Part shown: positions 34,696-42,909 of the stretch, one piece after another
How positions within the stretch are numbered: the stretch's first letter is position 1
How the letters are laid out: every line of letters begins with the position of its first letter
NCBI GenBank assembly: GCA_964544055.1
Contig: CAZJAA010000004.1
Span: forward strand, 79,868 to 143,867
DNA: 64,000 nt
From: SIG299 sp964544055
GTDB lineage: Bacteria; Bacillota; Clostridia; Lachnospirales; Lachnospiraceae
Direction: 5' to 3'
The notes under the pieces: model-generated
Told to the model about the DNA's origin: nothing
What the model saw: only the letters and a program-made list of their open reading frames with translations
The model's database searches: none
Translations under genes and position numbers: made by a program

Positions 34696-34738
34696 TAAAA
34701 ATGCCCACCCACTTATGTGGGCAGAGGATTTTCCTCCT
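34696..34738 (-). promoter_or_regulatory. Hairpin pair in the asd leader, possible attenuator
   Basis: Two hairpins follow one another on the minus strand: GAGGA-AAA-TCCTC, and GCCCAC-ATAAGTGG-GTGGGC followed by ATTTTTAC, which has the form of a weak intrinsic terminator 25 bases before the asd start. The leader is too short for a lysine riboswitch. Confidence 0.45.
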
Positions 34739-34771
34739 TGTGTTTCTGTGGCGAACATTTGTCTTTGTGAT

Positions 34772-34800
34772 ATGTTACACTTTTTTCAAAAAAAAATCAA
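34772..34800 (-). promoter_or_regulatory. Promoter of asd
   Basis: TTGATT (34800-34795), 17 bp rich in T and A, TAACAT (34777-34772) on the minus strand, 100 bp before asd. Confidence 0.55.
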
Positions 34801-34919
34801 CTGTTTTTCTTTTCTTTTTTCAATTTTGTTTACTTTTACTTGGTAAAGCATTAGTTTGATAATGTATTTGTGCAAATTTACCAATGCACCGTTTAGGGCA
34901 GCATTCCACCCAGATACTA

Positions 34920-35900
34920 TCAAAGCTCTCTGCTTTCTGCATAATAACGATCCAGCAGCTGTTTCAGATCATCCATCGTTTCCACTTCATTTACGGCATT
35001 GCGAAGTTTTGATGCCCTCTTGAACCCGGTAGCATACCAGGCAACATGCTTGCGCATTTCGCGGATGCCGGCATATTCCCCTACAAAGTCCACATGAATT
35101 TTGGCATGTCGTAAAATCATGGCAATCACCTCATCAAGCTGCGGCTTTGGAAGCAGCACTCCCTCTTCCAGATACGCCTTAATCTGACGGAATATCCATG
35201 GATTTCCCTGGGCACCTCTTGCCACCATAATCCCGTCACAGCCGGTTTCCTCAAGCATCCGTCCGGCATCCTGCGGTGTAAAAATATCACCATTTCCGAT
35301 AACCGGAATGTTGACCGCCTCTTTTACCTGCCGGATAATTTTCCAGTCCGCTGTTCCACTATAATACTGCTCTCTCGTACGCCCATGTACGGCAATTGCC
35401 GCTGCACCCGCTTCTTCTGCAATTTTTGCTACCAGCGGTGCGTTTGCATCGTCCTTTCCAAAGCCCTTGCGGATTTTTATTGTCACCGGCTTTTTTATGG
35501 CCGTGGAAACTGCATGAACAATCTCTCCTATTTTTTCCGGTGTTTTCATCAATGCCGAGCCTTCTCCGTTATTGACCACCTTTGGCACAGGGCAGCCCAT
35601 GTTGATATCCAGAATATCAAAATTCCGTTCTTCAATACGCTTTGCCTGTTCTGCCATAATCTTCGGGTCCTCGCCAAACAACTGCAGTGCCACCGGGCGT
35701 TCTGCCTCCTCCACGCGAAGCAGTGCCTCTGTATTTTTATTATTATACAAAATGCCCTTGGCACTGACCATTTCTGTATAAATTAAATCCGCTCCGCATT
35801 CCTTGCATAACGTGCGGAACGGCAGGTCAGTCACCCCTGCCATTGGTCCCAGTGCCACAATTCCGGGCACCGTAACGGTTCCTATTTGTATTTTTTTCAC
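34920..35900 (-). CDS. dusB: tRNA-dihydrouridine synthase, DusB type
   Basis: A flavin enzyme reducing uridines in the tRNA D-loop. The 326 residues show LGPMAGVTDLPFRTLCKECG, the catalytic cysteine in DINMGCPVPKVVNNGEGSAL, and HGRTREQYYSGTADW. The start is GTG at 35900 with only a weak ribosome site (GGGAAAATAA); it overlaps the stop codon of a small upstream frame, so translational coupling is likely. It follows coaX on the same strand. Confidence 0.93.
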   Translation of the reverse strand: MKKIQIGTVTVPGIVALGPMAGVTDLPFRTLCKECGADLIYTEMVSAKGILYNNKNTEALLRVEEAERPVALQLFGEDPKIMAEQAKRIEERNFDILDINMGCPVPKVVNNGEGSALMKTPEKIGEIVHAVSTAIKKPVTIKIRKGFGKDDANAPLVAKIAEEAGAAAIAVHGRTREQYYSGTADWKIIRQVKEAVNIPVIGNGDIFTPQDAGRMLEETGCDGIMVARGAQGNPWIFRQIKAYLEEGVLLPKPQLDEVIAMILRHAKIHVDFVGEYAGIREMRKHVAWYATGFKRASKLRNAVNEVETMDDLKQLLDRYYAESREL

Positions 35901-35998
35901 TTATTTTCCCATTCCTTATCCATCCAGTTTTTATAACCCTGTCTATGTTCAAAAAGACATTCGAAAGCTCTTTTCTTCTTCGCTTTCACGCACAACAC
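35897..35998 (-). CDS. Small basic ORF between coaX and dusB (33 codons)
   Basis: A GTG-started frame of 33 codons, beginning MLCVKAKKKRAFECLFEHRQ and ending WMDKEWENK, whose TGA overlaps the dusB GTG as GTGA. AAAGG lies about six bases before the GTG. The overlap would supply ribosomes for dusB, whose own site is weak. The composition (charged, with Trp and Cys) looks protein-like but no family is recognised. Confidence 0.35.
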   Translation of the reverse strand: MLCVKAKKKRAFECLFEHRQGYKNWMDKEWENK

Positions 35999-36020
35999 GT
36001 CAGACCTTTGGCAGTTAACG

Positions 36021-36800
36021 TCATACCTTTTTTCCGGATGTTTTCTCAAAAATCAGTCGAAGTCCCTCCAAAGTAAGCATTGGACGATAGACATCAATGC
36101 TGTCCGTGTTCTCTGCAATCAGCTTGCCCAGCCCTCCGGTTGCTACTACCTTTGCCTGCGGCAATCCGCTTTCCTCTTTCATCTTTCGGATAATATACTC
36201 CGTCTGTCCGATACAGCCATACACCAGCCCTGCCTGCATACTTGTAATTGTGTCCTTTGCCAGAATAGAAGTCGGCTTTTCAATTTCAATTTCCGGAAGC
36301 TTTGCCGTATCATTCCATAAGGCATTTGCACTGATGCGGATGCCCGGACAAGTAATGCCGGCTACAAAAGCTCCCTGTGCAGTAATCAGGTCGTAAGTGG
36401 TTGCCGTTCCAAAATCAACAACAATTACCGGACCACCATGTAAATAATAGGCTGCTACTGCGTCCACAATACGGTCCGCACCGATTTCCTTTGGATTTGG
36501 CGTTTCAATCCGAATTCCGGTTTTTGTGCCCTCTCCGACAATCATCGGCGTTATTCCCAAATACTTGATAATTGCACTCGTCAAAGAATACATGATTCCC
36601 GGCACTACCGAAGCAATAATAACATCCTCTATTTTTTTTCGGTCAATGCACCGTTTTTCTAGGATTTCACATATTATGATTCCAAATTCATCCGAAGTTC
36701 TCGTCTTTTTGGTTGTCAGCCGGAAGCTTGCTTTTGTTTCTTCCCCACACATAACAGCACAGGTAATATTCGTATTGCCCACATCAATTGCTAACAGCAT
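36021..36800 (-). CDS. coaX: Type III pantothenate kinase
   Basis: Phosphorylates pantothenate in the first step of coenzyme A synthesis; the type III enzymes belong to the ASKHA fold. The 259 residues start MLLAIDVGNTNITCAVM and include GADRIVDAVAAYYLHGGP, VVDFGTATTYDLI, ITCPGIRISANALW and ATGGLGKLIA, all typical of CoaX. AAGGAG precedes the ATG. It heads the coaX-dusB run. Confidence 0.95.
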   Translation of the reverse strand: MLLAIDVGNTNITCAVMCGEETKASFRLTTKKTRTSDEFGIIICEILEKRCIDRKKIEDVIIASVVPGIMYSLTSAIIKYLGITPMIVGEGTKTGIRIETPNPKEIGADRIVDAVAAYYLHGGPVIVVDFGTATTYDLITAQGAFVAGITCPGIRISANALWNDTAKLPEIEIEKPTSILAKDTITSMQAGLVYGCIGQTEYIIRKMKEESGLPQAKVVATGGLGKLIAENTDSIDVYRPMLTLEGLRLIFEKTSGKKV

Positions 36801-36859
36801 GATATTCTCCTTCCAGAAACTATGATAATGTTTTTTTCAAACAATAACCGCATGCTTCA

Positions 36860-37213
36860 CTACGGTTTCTCTCTTAACAGCTCTGCTGCATCCTCATCCA
36901 GAAAAAATACGCGAAAATATAATTCCAGAGACTCTAACAGCTCTCTTTTTTCTTCCTGCAGACGTTTTACTTTTAATACACTGCCGATTTCATCATATAG
37001 AAGATCACCTTCTTCCGCCTCGGTCTGAAGCATCAAGGTTCCGTCTTCTTCAAAAGAGAGCGTCAGCACGCCACCAACATCCTCCGTAAACAGCACACAC
37101 ATAATTTTTAATTCGTCCTTGATTCCCTGCGGAAGTCCTTCGAAATCCTCATTCAGATAATATTTTTTTTCATAGGCACTGCTGGCACAGAGCACAACTG
37201 CATCCTGATACAT
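36860..37213 (-). CDS. Conserved small acidic protein, DUF6145-like
   Basis: A soluble acidic protein of 117 residues starting MYQDAVVLCASSAYEKKYYL, with LPQGIKDELKIMCVLFTEDV in the middle and a helical C-terminus LLESLELYFRVFFLDE. It resembles a family seen in Lachnospiraceae genomes (recalled as DUF6145); no function is known. It lies before coaX on the same strand. Confidence 0.55.
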   Translation of the reverse strand: MYQDAVVLCASSAYEKKYYLNEDFEGLPQGIKDELKIMCVLFTEDVGGVLTLSFEEDGTLMLQTEAEEGDLLYDEIGSVLKVKRLQEEKRELLESLELYFRVFFLDEDAAELLREKP

Positions 37214-37293
37214 AATTCCTCCCTATTTTTTTCAATATACTCTCGGAAGCAACCAACCGAAGCATTCCGAATTTCTTCTATCATAGCATAAGA

Positions 37294-37332
37294 TAAGGAC
37301 AGTTGCAAAATATATTTTTACAACTGTCCTTA
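37294..37332. other. 12-bp perfect inverted repeat between genes
   Basis: TAAGGACAGTTG and CAACTGTCCTTA enclose a 15-base A/T-rich loop, between the LiaF-like gene stop (37362) and the start of the next gene. There is no T-tract on either strand outside the stem, so it is an RNA-end stabiliser or imperfect terminator rather than a classical one. Confidence 0.55.
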
Positions 37333-37361
37333 GGATAATGCTGTTTCTGAAATAATTTGTT

Positions 37362-38111
37362 TTATTTTATGTCGATGCCGCCAAGTACGCAGCTGCCTGT
37401 AATAATCAGCTTTGGTGAAGCTGCATCATGGAAATTTGCATAGGAATTGCTCACATCCACGCCGCCAAGTACAGCAGAACATCCATCCGTTACCACATTG
37501 ACATTTGCCGGCACATAAATGTCAATGCCGCCAAGTACAGCGGATACATTGATATAGACGTCCTCGGAAATAATGGCATTTTTAAGATTCAATTCCACGC
37601 CGCCAAGTACCACGTTGATATCTGCTCCGGTAAAACATTCATTATCCACACAAACATCTCTTCCGCTAAAAACAGCATTTATTTTGACATAGCCGCTGGT
37701 TTTCTGGGTATCAGACGTTTGATTCGCCGTATTTTCTGATGTTGTTCCGGATTCACCGGTTGCACTGTTATAGGTGTACTCCACATGATGCATCGGTTTC
37801 TTATGTGGAAAAATCAATTTCCAGCCAATCAGAATACATACCACTGCGACTGCCATTGGTAGAAAATCAATATGAAAACCAAAATCCTGTGCATTGATTA
37901 ACAAGCAGATACCAATCAGCAGACCAATAAGCGGCATTGTTTTGTCTTCTTTTGGGCGAGTCATTACATAAATACACGGGACAATGATAAACAATGTCCA
38001 CCAGCCCGGAAAGAAAATTGAAAACTCAAATAAATCCAAGGCACTGCCGGCATACAACAATCCGATAATAATAAATAATGTTCCAATGATTACTCCATTT
38101 GCTTTTTTCAT
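37362..38111 (-). CDS. LiaF-like membrane protein, paralogue
   Basis: A protein of 249 residues with four N-terminal membrane helices (DUF5668-like, residues 7-100), a Ser/Thr/Asn linker (about 115-140) and a C-terminal beta-domain with four repeats around VFSGRDVCVD, VVLGGVELNLK, AVLGGIDIYVPANV and SCVLGGIDIK. It is related in plan to the LiaF-like protein at 22187. It has no adjacent two-component system. GGAGG lies before the ATG. Confidence 0.78.
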   Translation of the reverse strand: MKKANGVIIGTLFIIIGLLYAGSALDLFEFSIFFPGWWTLFIIVPCIYVMTRPKEDKTMPLIGLLIGICLLINAQDFGFHIDFLPMAVAVVCILIGWKLIFPHKKPMHHVEYTYNSATGESGTTSENTANQTSDTQKTSGYVKINAVFSGRDVCVDNECFTGADINVVLGGVELNLKNAIISEDVYINVSAVLGGIDIYVPANVNVVTDGCSAVLGGVDVSNSYANFHDAASPKLIITGSCVLGGIDIK

Positions 38112-38217
38112 ACAACAAATTCCTCCATTACAAAGTATTTCTTTGTTTCTCTGAATCCATCATATAACAACCTGCTGAAAAAGGCAAATTAGAGTTTCAT
38201 TAAAAAGATTAAAATGT

Positions 38218-39153
38218 TTATTTGCCAAGCGTTGCAACCATAACTGCTTTGATGGTATGCATCCGATTTTCCGCTTCATCAAAGACAATGTCAGCAAAGC
38301 GGTCAAAAATTTCTTCGCTCACTTCATTGCCCTTTACTGCCGGAAGGCAATGCAGAAAAATAGTAGATGCCTTGCCTGTTTTGTCCAATAATTCCTGATT
38401 TACCTGATATGGACGAAGAAGTGCCACGCGCTCTGCTGCTTTGTCTTCTTCTCCCATGGAGCACCATACATCCGTATAAAGGGCATCTGCATCCTTTACC
38501 GCAGAAAGTTCATCCGAAATTTCAATGCTGCTGCCGGATTCTTTTGCATAATCACGGCATAAATCTACCAACTCCGGCTGCGGCCATAAGTTTTTTGGAG
38601 CCAGAATGGTAAAATTCACCCCTACCTTGGCAGAACCAATCATCAGACTGTTCGCCATATTGTTGCGGCCATCTCCTACAAATACAAGCTTTAATCCTTT
38701 AATATAACCAAACTGTTCTTTCAATGTAAGGAAATCTGCCAGAATCTGTGTTGGATGATATTCGTCTGTCAAGCCGTTCCAGACAGGTACTCCACTGTAT
38801 TTTGCCAGTTTTTCCACTGTTTCCTGCTTAAAACCGCGGAACTCAATTCCATCAAACATACGTCCGAGAACTCTTGCGGTATCCTCTATACTTTCCTTGT
38901 GACCAAGCTGGATATCTTCCCGACTCATATATTCCGGATGACCGCCTTCGTCCAGACAACCGACCGTAAAAGCCGAACGCGTTCTGGTAGACGGCTTTTC
39001 AAAAATAAGTGCAATATTTTTTCCTTTTAAGCTTTCTCCGGTAATTCCCTGCTTTTTCTTTGCTTTTAAGTCTGCTGCAAGGTCAATCAGACCAAGGATT
39101 TCTTCTGCTGTGAAATCTTTCAATGTTAAAAAAGAACGTCCTTTTAAATTCAT
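38218..39153 (-). CDS. argF: Ornithine carbamoyltransferase
   Basis: Makes citrulline from ornithine and carbamoyl phosphate (or the reverse in the catabolic form). The 311-residue protein has the carbamoyl-phosphate site EKPSTRTRSAF, NGLTDEYHPTQILADFLT, LVFVGDGRNNMANSLM and the ornithine-side FLHCLPAVKGNEV. No other arginine genes or arcA/arcC are near, so anabolic or catabolic use cannot be told. GGAAGG precedes the ATG. Confidence 0.95.
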   Translation of the reverse strand: MNLKGRSFLTLKDFTAEEILGLIDLAADLKAKKKQGITGESLKGKNIALIFEKPSTRTRSAFTVGCLDEGGHPEYMSREDIQLGHKESIEDTARVLGRMFDGIEFRGFKQETVEKLAKYSGVPVWNGLTDEYHPTQILADFLTLKEQFGYIKGLKLVFVGDGRNNMANSLMIGSAKVGVNFTILAPKNLWPQPELVDLCRDYAKESGSSIEISDELSAVKDADALYTDVWCSMGEEDKAAERVALLRPYQVNQELLDKTGKASTIFLHCLPAVKGNEVSEEIFDRFADIVFDEAENRMHTIKAVMVATLGK

Positions 39154-39249
39154 ATTCTTTCTACCTTCCGTTTTTATTCTCTATTTCTGAAACAAATGTC
39201 ACTCACTTAGTTGTTTGCGAAACAACCGGCTCACCAGAATATTTTCACA

Positions 39250-40170
39250 CTATTCCTTTGCAGCCACTTCTGTTACAGACTTAACAAGTCCTGCAATCCC
39301 CTGAATTTCAGATGGGATAATAATCTTGGTTGCTTTGCCGTCTGCTGCCTTAGAAAAAGCTTCCAAACTCTTTAACTGAAGGACACCGGCATTTGGATTT
39401 GCCTCATTTAAGTACCGGATACCTTCTGCATTCGCCTGCTGCACGGCACGGATAGCTTCTGCCTGACCTTCTGCCTCACGAATCATTGCCTCCCTCTTCG
39501 CTTCTGCGCGGAGAATTGCTGCTTCTTTTTCTGCTTCTGCTTCTAAGATTGCAGATTCCTTTTTACCTTCTGCAACAAGAATGGTAGACTTCTTTTCACC
39601 TTCTGCAATCAGAATTGCTTCACGCCGTTCACGTTCCGCTTTCATCTGCTTTTCCATGGCATCCTGAATTGCTGCAGGCGGAATAATATTCTTTAATTCC
39701 ACACGGTTTACTTTAATTCCCCATGGGTCAGTTGCCGCATCAAGGGAAGCTCTCATCTTTGTATTGATGACTTCTCTTGACGTTAAGGTTTCATCCAGTT
39801 CCAGATCACCGATGATATTACGAAGTGTGGTGGCTGTCAGATTTTCAATTGCCATGATTGGATTTTCTACACCATAAGCAAACAACTTAGGGTCTGTAAT
39901 CTGAAAAAATACAACCGTATCAATCCGCATGGTTACATTATCCTTGGTGATAACCGGCTGCGGTGCAAAATCAACAACCTGTTCTTTTAACAGTACACGC
40001 TTTGCTACCTTATCAATAATCGGCATCTTAAAATGGATACCTACATCCCAGGTTGCCTGATAACCACCCAGACGTTCCAGAACGTATGCCTGTGCCTGTG
40101 GTACAATCTTAATGCAGGATGCAAGTAAAATAAGAATGAGTAATACTAAAATAACTAAAATAACTTTCAT
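39250..40170 (-). CDS. SPFH/Band 7 membrane protein (stomatin/QmcA-like)
   Basis: A protein of 306 residues with an N-terminal membrane helix (2-20), then the band-7 domain (QAYVLERLGGYQATWDVGIH, VVDFAPQPVITKDNVTMRID) and a long Glu/Ala/Lys coiled coil (about 175-245) built from AILEAEAEKEAAIL-like repeats. Members form flotillin-like oligomers organising membrane domains and often protect against stress. No NfeD partner gene is adjacent. AAGGAGG precedes the ATG. Confidence 0.9.
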   Translation of the reverse strand: MKVILVILVLLILILLASCIKIVPQAQAYVLERLGGYQATWDVGIHFKMPIIDKVAKRVLLKEQVVDFAPQPVITKDNVTMRIDTVVFFQITDPKLFAYGVENPIMAIENLTATTLRNIIGDLELDETLTSREVINTKMRASLDAATDPWGIKVNRVELKNIIPPAAIQDAMEKQMKAERERREAILIAEGEKKSTILVAEGKKESAILEAEAEKEAAILRAEAKREAMIREAEGQAEAIRAVQQANAEGIRYLNEANPNAGVLQLKSLEAFSKAADGKATKIIIPSEIQGIAGLVKSVTEVAAKE

Positions 40171-40291
40171 AATCGTCCTCCTTATATGTAGATACGCTTC
40201 TACTTTTCTTTACCGCATAAGTATACCGCATTTTGCTCCGGCTTTCAATAGTTTCCTATTTGACTTTTTCGAAAATTTATAACTATTTCAC

Positions 40292-40321
40292 TTGCAATTA
40301 CAAAATGAGATATAGTATAAT
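40292..40321 (+). promoter_or_regulatory. Promoter of the PilZ-domain gene
   Basis: TTGCAA (40292-40297), 18 bp, TATAAT (40316-40321), 66 bp before the start codon. Confidence 0.65.
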
Positions 40322-40387
40322 AAATATCACTGAATTACCTGATAACTATCAAAAAACAAAAACTTCGCCTCAGAAAGGAGATCCCCC

Positions 40388-41023
40388 ATGACCGTAGATG
40401 AAATGCAACCGGAGCACAGTGTTGAGCTGGAAATTACAATGAACGGTCAGAAAAGCACCCTGCTTACTTCAGTGGAACATATTGTGAATAACCATGTACT
40501 GCTCACTCCGATTCAAATTAACGGAAAAATTGTCGGATTTCCCCCAGAGTGTACGGTCAATCTGCTATATGTCGGTGAAAAACAGGTGTTTTGCTGGAAA
40601 AACATTAAATTAAAAGCCGTTCGTTACGAAAAAAACATATACCATAGTGCAGAGCTGATTGCAGAAGCAGAGCTTTTAAACCGTCGTGGTGCCTATCGAG
40701 TATACATTGGAGAAAAAATGAGTCTTACCGCTTTTTCTTCTACCGGTCCCAAAACATATTCCGTCAACTTAAAAGATATCAGTGAAACCGGCATGGCATT
40801 CTTTTCTCAGGAAGAGTTTGACGTTGGCAGAACCATCCGCATAAATTTTTCTGTAAAAAAAGGAATGGAGCTTCCGCTCAGTGCACAAATTATCCGTATT
40901 CAGGAATTTGAAAATCGAAAAGACAAGCTGTACGGCTGTAAATTCATAGAACGAAACAACCGTCTGATTGGTGTTCTGATGCACTTGCAGACAGAACGTC
41001 AAAAAGAAAAAATGGGAAGATAG
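40388..41023 (+). CDS. PilZ-domain protein, YcgR-like cyclic-di-GMP effector
   Basis: A protein of 211 residues with an N-terminal YcgR-type beta-domain and a C-terminal PilZ domain (about 100-205). The cyclic-di-GMP binding marks are visible as RRGAYRVYIG (RxxxR) and LKDISETGMAFFS (DxSxxG). Such proteins slow flagella or alter surface behaviour when cyclic-di-GMP rises, but no motility genes are here. AAAGGAG precedes the ATG, and a terminator follows. Confidence 0.87.
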   Translation: MTVDEMQPEHSVELEITMNGQKSTLLTSVEHIVNNHVLLTPIQINGKIVGFPPECTVNLLYVGEKQVFCWKNIKLKAVRYEKNIYHSAELIAEAELLNRRGAYRVYIGEKMSLTAFSSTGPKTYSVNLKDISETGMAFFSQEEFDVGRTIRINFSVKKGMELPLSAQIIRIQEFENRKDKLYGCKFIERNNRLIGVLMHLQTERQKEKMGR

Positions 41024-41082
41024 TTTTTTTGATTTGCACTCCATTTTTTCCAAAGCTATCGTTGTATTTTCATTCAAACAGG

Positions 41083-41152
41083 CAAAAGGTTACCTTTCCT
41101 GCACCGCAAATTGTCCAAACATTCGCTGCGGTCTGAACGGTAACCTTTTTTA
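41083..41152 (+). terminator. Terminator after the PilZ gene, likely bidirectional
   Basis: AAAGGTTACC and GGTAACCTTTTTT enclose an inner stem-loop region (ACCGCA/TGCGGT). It lies between the convergent PilZ and ABC transporter genes and can serve both. Confidence 0.8.
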
Positions 41153-41172
41153 TCGTTTTCTATTCACTTATT

Positions 41173-42909
41173 TTAAAACTGGCTGTTATAAAGCTTGGTA
41201 TAAAATCCGCCCTTTGCAAGCAGTTCCTCATGATTTCCCTGCTCAATAATATTTCCATCTTTCATAACCAGAATCACATCTGCTTCCATAATGGTTGACA
41301 GACGATGGGCAACAATAAAGCTTGTTCTGCCCTGCATCATCGTGGCAAACGCTTTCTGAATACGGATTTCCGTTCTTGTATCAATAGATGAGGTGGCTTC
41401 ATCCAGAATCAGCATCGGCGGCAGGCAAAGCATTACCCTTGCAATGCAAAGCAACTGCTTCTGCCCCTGGGAAAGGCTTCCGCCGTCTTCCCCAATTACC
41501 GTATCATACCCCTGTGGCAGACGCTTAATAAAGCTGTGGGCATGTGCTGCCTTGGCAGCTGTAATAACTTCCTCCAGGGACGCATCCGGATTTCCCATTG
41601 CAATATTCTCTCGGATGGTTCCGGCACGGAGCCACGTTTCCTGGAGCACCATACCAAAGGAAGTTCGCAGACTTTTTCTTGTCACATCACGGATATCGGT
41701 ATCCGCCACCCTAATACTTCCGCTGTTGACATCATAAAACCGCATCAGAAGATTAATAACCGTGGTTTTTCCGCAACCGGTCGGACCAACAATGGCAACT
41801 CTCTGTCCCGGATGCACCTTTAAATTGAAATCCTGAATCAGCTTTTTCTCCGGCACATACGAAAAGTTCACGTTCCTTAATTCTACCTGTCCATCCGCTT
41901 CCAGAATACCGTTTTTCTCCTCTGTTTGCGGAGTTTCGTTGATAAAGTCAAAAATTCTTGCCGCACAGGCAAGGGCATTCTGAAGCTCCGTGATCACACC
42001 GGAGATTTCATTAAACGGCTTGGTATACTGGTTGGCATAGCTTAAGAACGAAGTAAGCTGTCCTACACTGATGCCGCCACTGATAGCAAGAATGGCTCCG
42101 TAAATGCCAACAGCTGCATACACCAGACTGTTTACAAAACGGGTACACGGATTCGTCAGCGAAGAGAAAAATATTGCTTTCAACGAGCATTTTCTAAGCT
42201 TTTCATTGATTGTGTCAAACTGTTCCAGAACCACACCTTCTCTTCCGAACGCCTGTACCACCTTTTTATTTCCAATCATTTCATCAATCAGTGCGGTCTG
42301 CTCACCTCTGGCACCGGACTGCTGCTGAAACATTTCATAGGTATTTTTTGCAATGAATGCTGCCACAAACAGAGAAACCGGAGTGATTACAATTACTACC
42401 ACCGTAATTCCCGGATGAATCGTCAGCATAAACAACAAGGTTCCGACAATGGTGACAACACCAGTAAAAAGCTGTGTAAATCCCATTAAAAGTCCATCTG
42501 CGAACTGGTCTACATCTGCAATGACGCGGCTGACAATTTCTCCCTGGGAATGGCTATCGATATATTTTAACGGTAATATCTGAAGCTTATCAAAGGCATC
42601 TTTCCGGATGTCATGCACTACATGATAGGTAATTCGGTTGTTACAAATATTCATAATCCACTGTGCTATGCCGGTGATTCCGACACAGACACCAATTTTT
42701 ATAAGAATCTGCACGATTCCTGCAAAATCAACCTGACACTTTGTTACAATCAAATCGACGGCATCACCGGTCAAAATCGGAACATAAAGCGTTAATGCCA
42801 CGGAAATTGCGGCAAACAAAATAGAAAGAACAACAAAAAAACTATGTTTTTTAATGTAGGAAAGCATCTGCTTCATCGTATCCTTACGGACAGTTACCTT
42901 TTTTGCCAT
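41173..42909 (-). CDS. ABC exporter half-transporter, catalytically canonical subunit
   Basis: A protein of 578 residues: six membrane helices in the first 320, then an ATPase domain with Walker A GPTGCGKTT, signature SLSQGQKQLLCIARVM and Walker B MLILDEATSSID. The D-E pair is intact. It overlaps the preceding exporter gene by 16 bases, a sign of a heterodimer. Such pairs export drugs, peptides or lipids; the substrate is unknown. GGAGG precedes the ATG. Confidence 0.92.
   Translation of the reverse strand: MAKKVTVRKDTMKQMLSYIKKHSFFVVLSILFAAISVALTLYVPILTGDAVDLIVTKCQVDFAGIVQILIKIGVCVGITGIAQWIMNICNNRITYHVVHDIRKDAFDKLQILPLKYIDSHSQGEIVSRVIADVDQFADGLLMGFTQLFTGVVTIVGTLLFMLTIHPGITVVVIVITPVSLFVAAFIAKNTYEMFQQQSGARGEQTALIDEMIGNKKVVQAFGREGVVLEQFDTINEKLRKCSLKAIFFSSLTNPCTRFVNSLVYAAVGIYGAILAISGGISVGQLTSFLSYANQYTKPFNEISGVITELQNALACAARIFDFINETPQTEEKNGILEADGQVELRNVNFSYVPEKKLIQDFNLKVHPGQRVAIVGPTGCGKTTVINLLMRFYDVNSGSIRVADTDIRDVTRKSLRTSFGMVLQETWLRAGTIRENIAMGNPDASLEEVITAAKAAHAHSFIKRLPQGYDTVIGEDGGSLSQGQKQLLCIARVMLCLPPMLILDEATSSIDTRTEIRIQKAFATMMQGRTSFIVAHRLSTIMEADVILVMKDGNIIEQGNHEELLAKGGFYTKLYNSQF

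Noticed and set aside
34671..34919. A lysine riboswitch before asd
   Set aside because: After the probable promoter only about 100 bases remain, with two small hairpins; the lysine riboswitch is longer and has conserved junction motifs not seen.
41393..41823. Plus-strand frames over the ABC transporter genes
   Set aside because: They mirror the minus-strand codons of clear ABC ATPase motifs and lack start signals.
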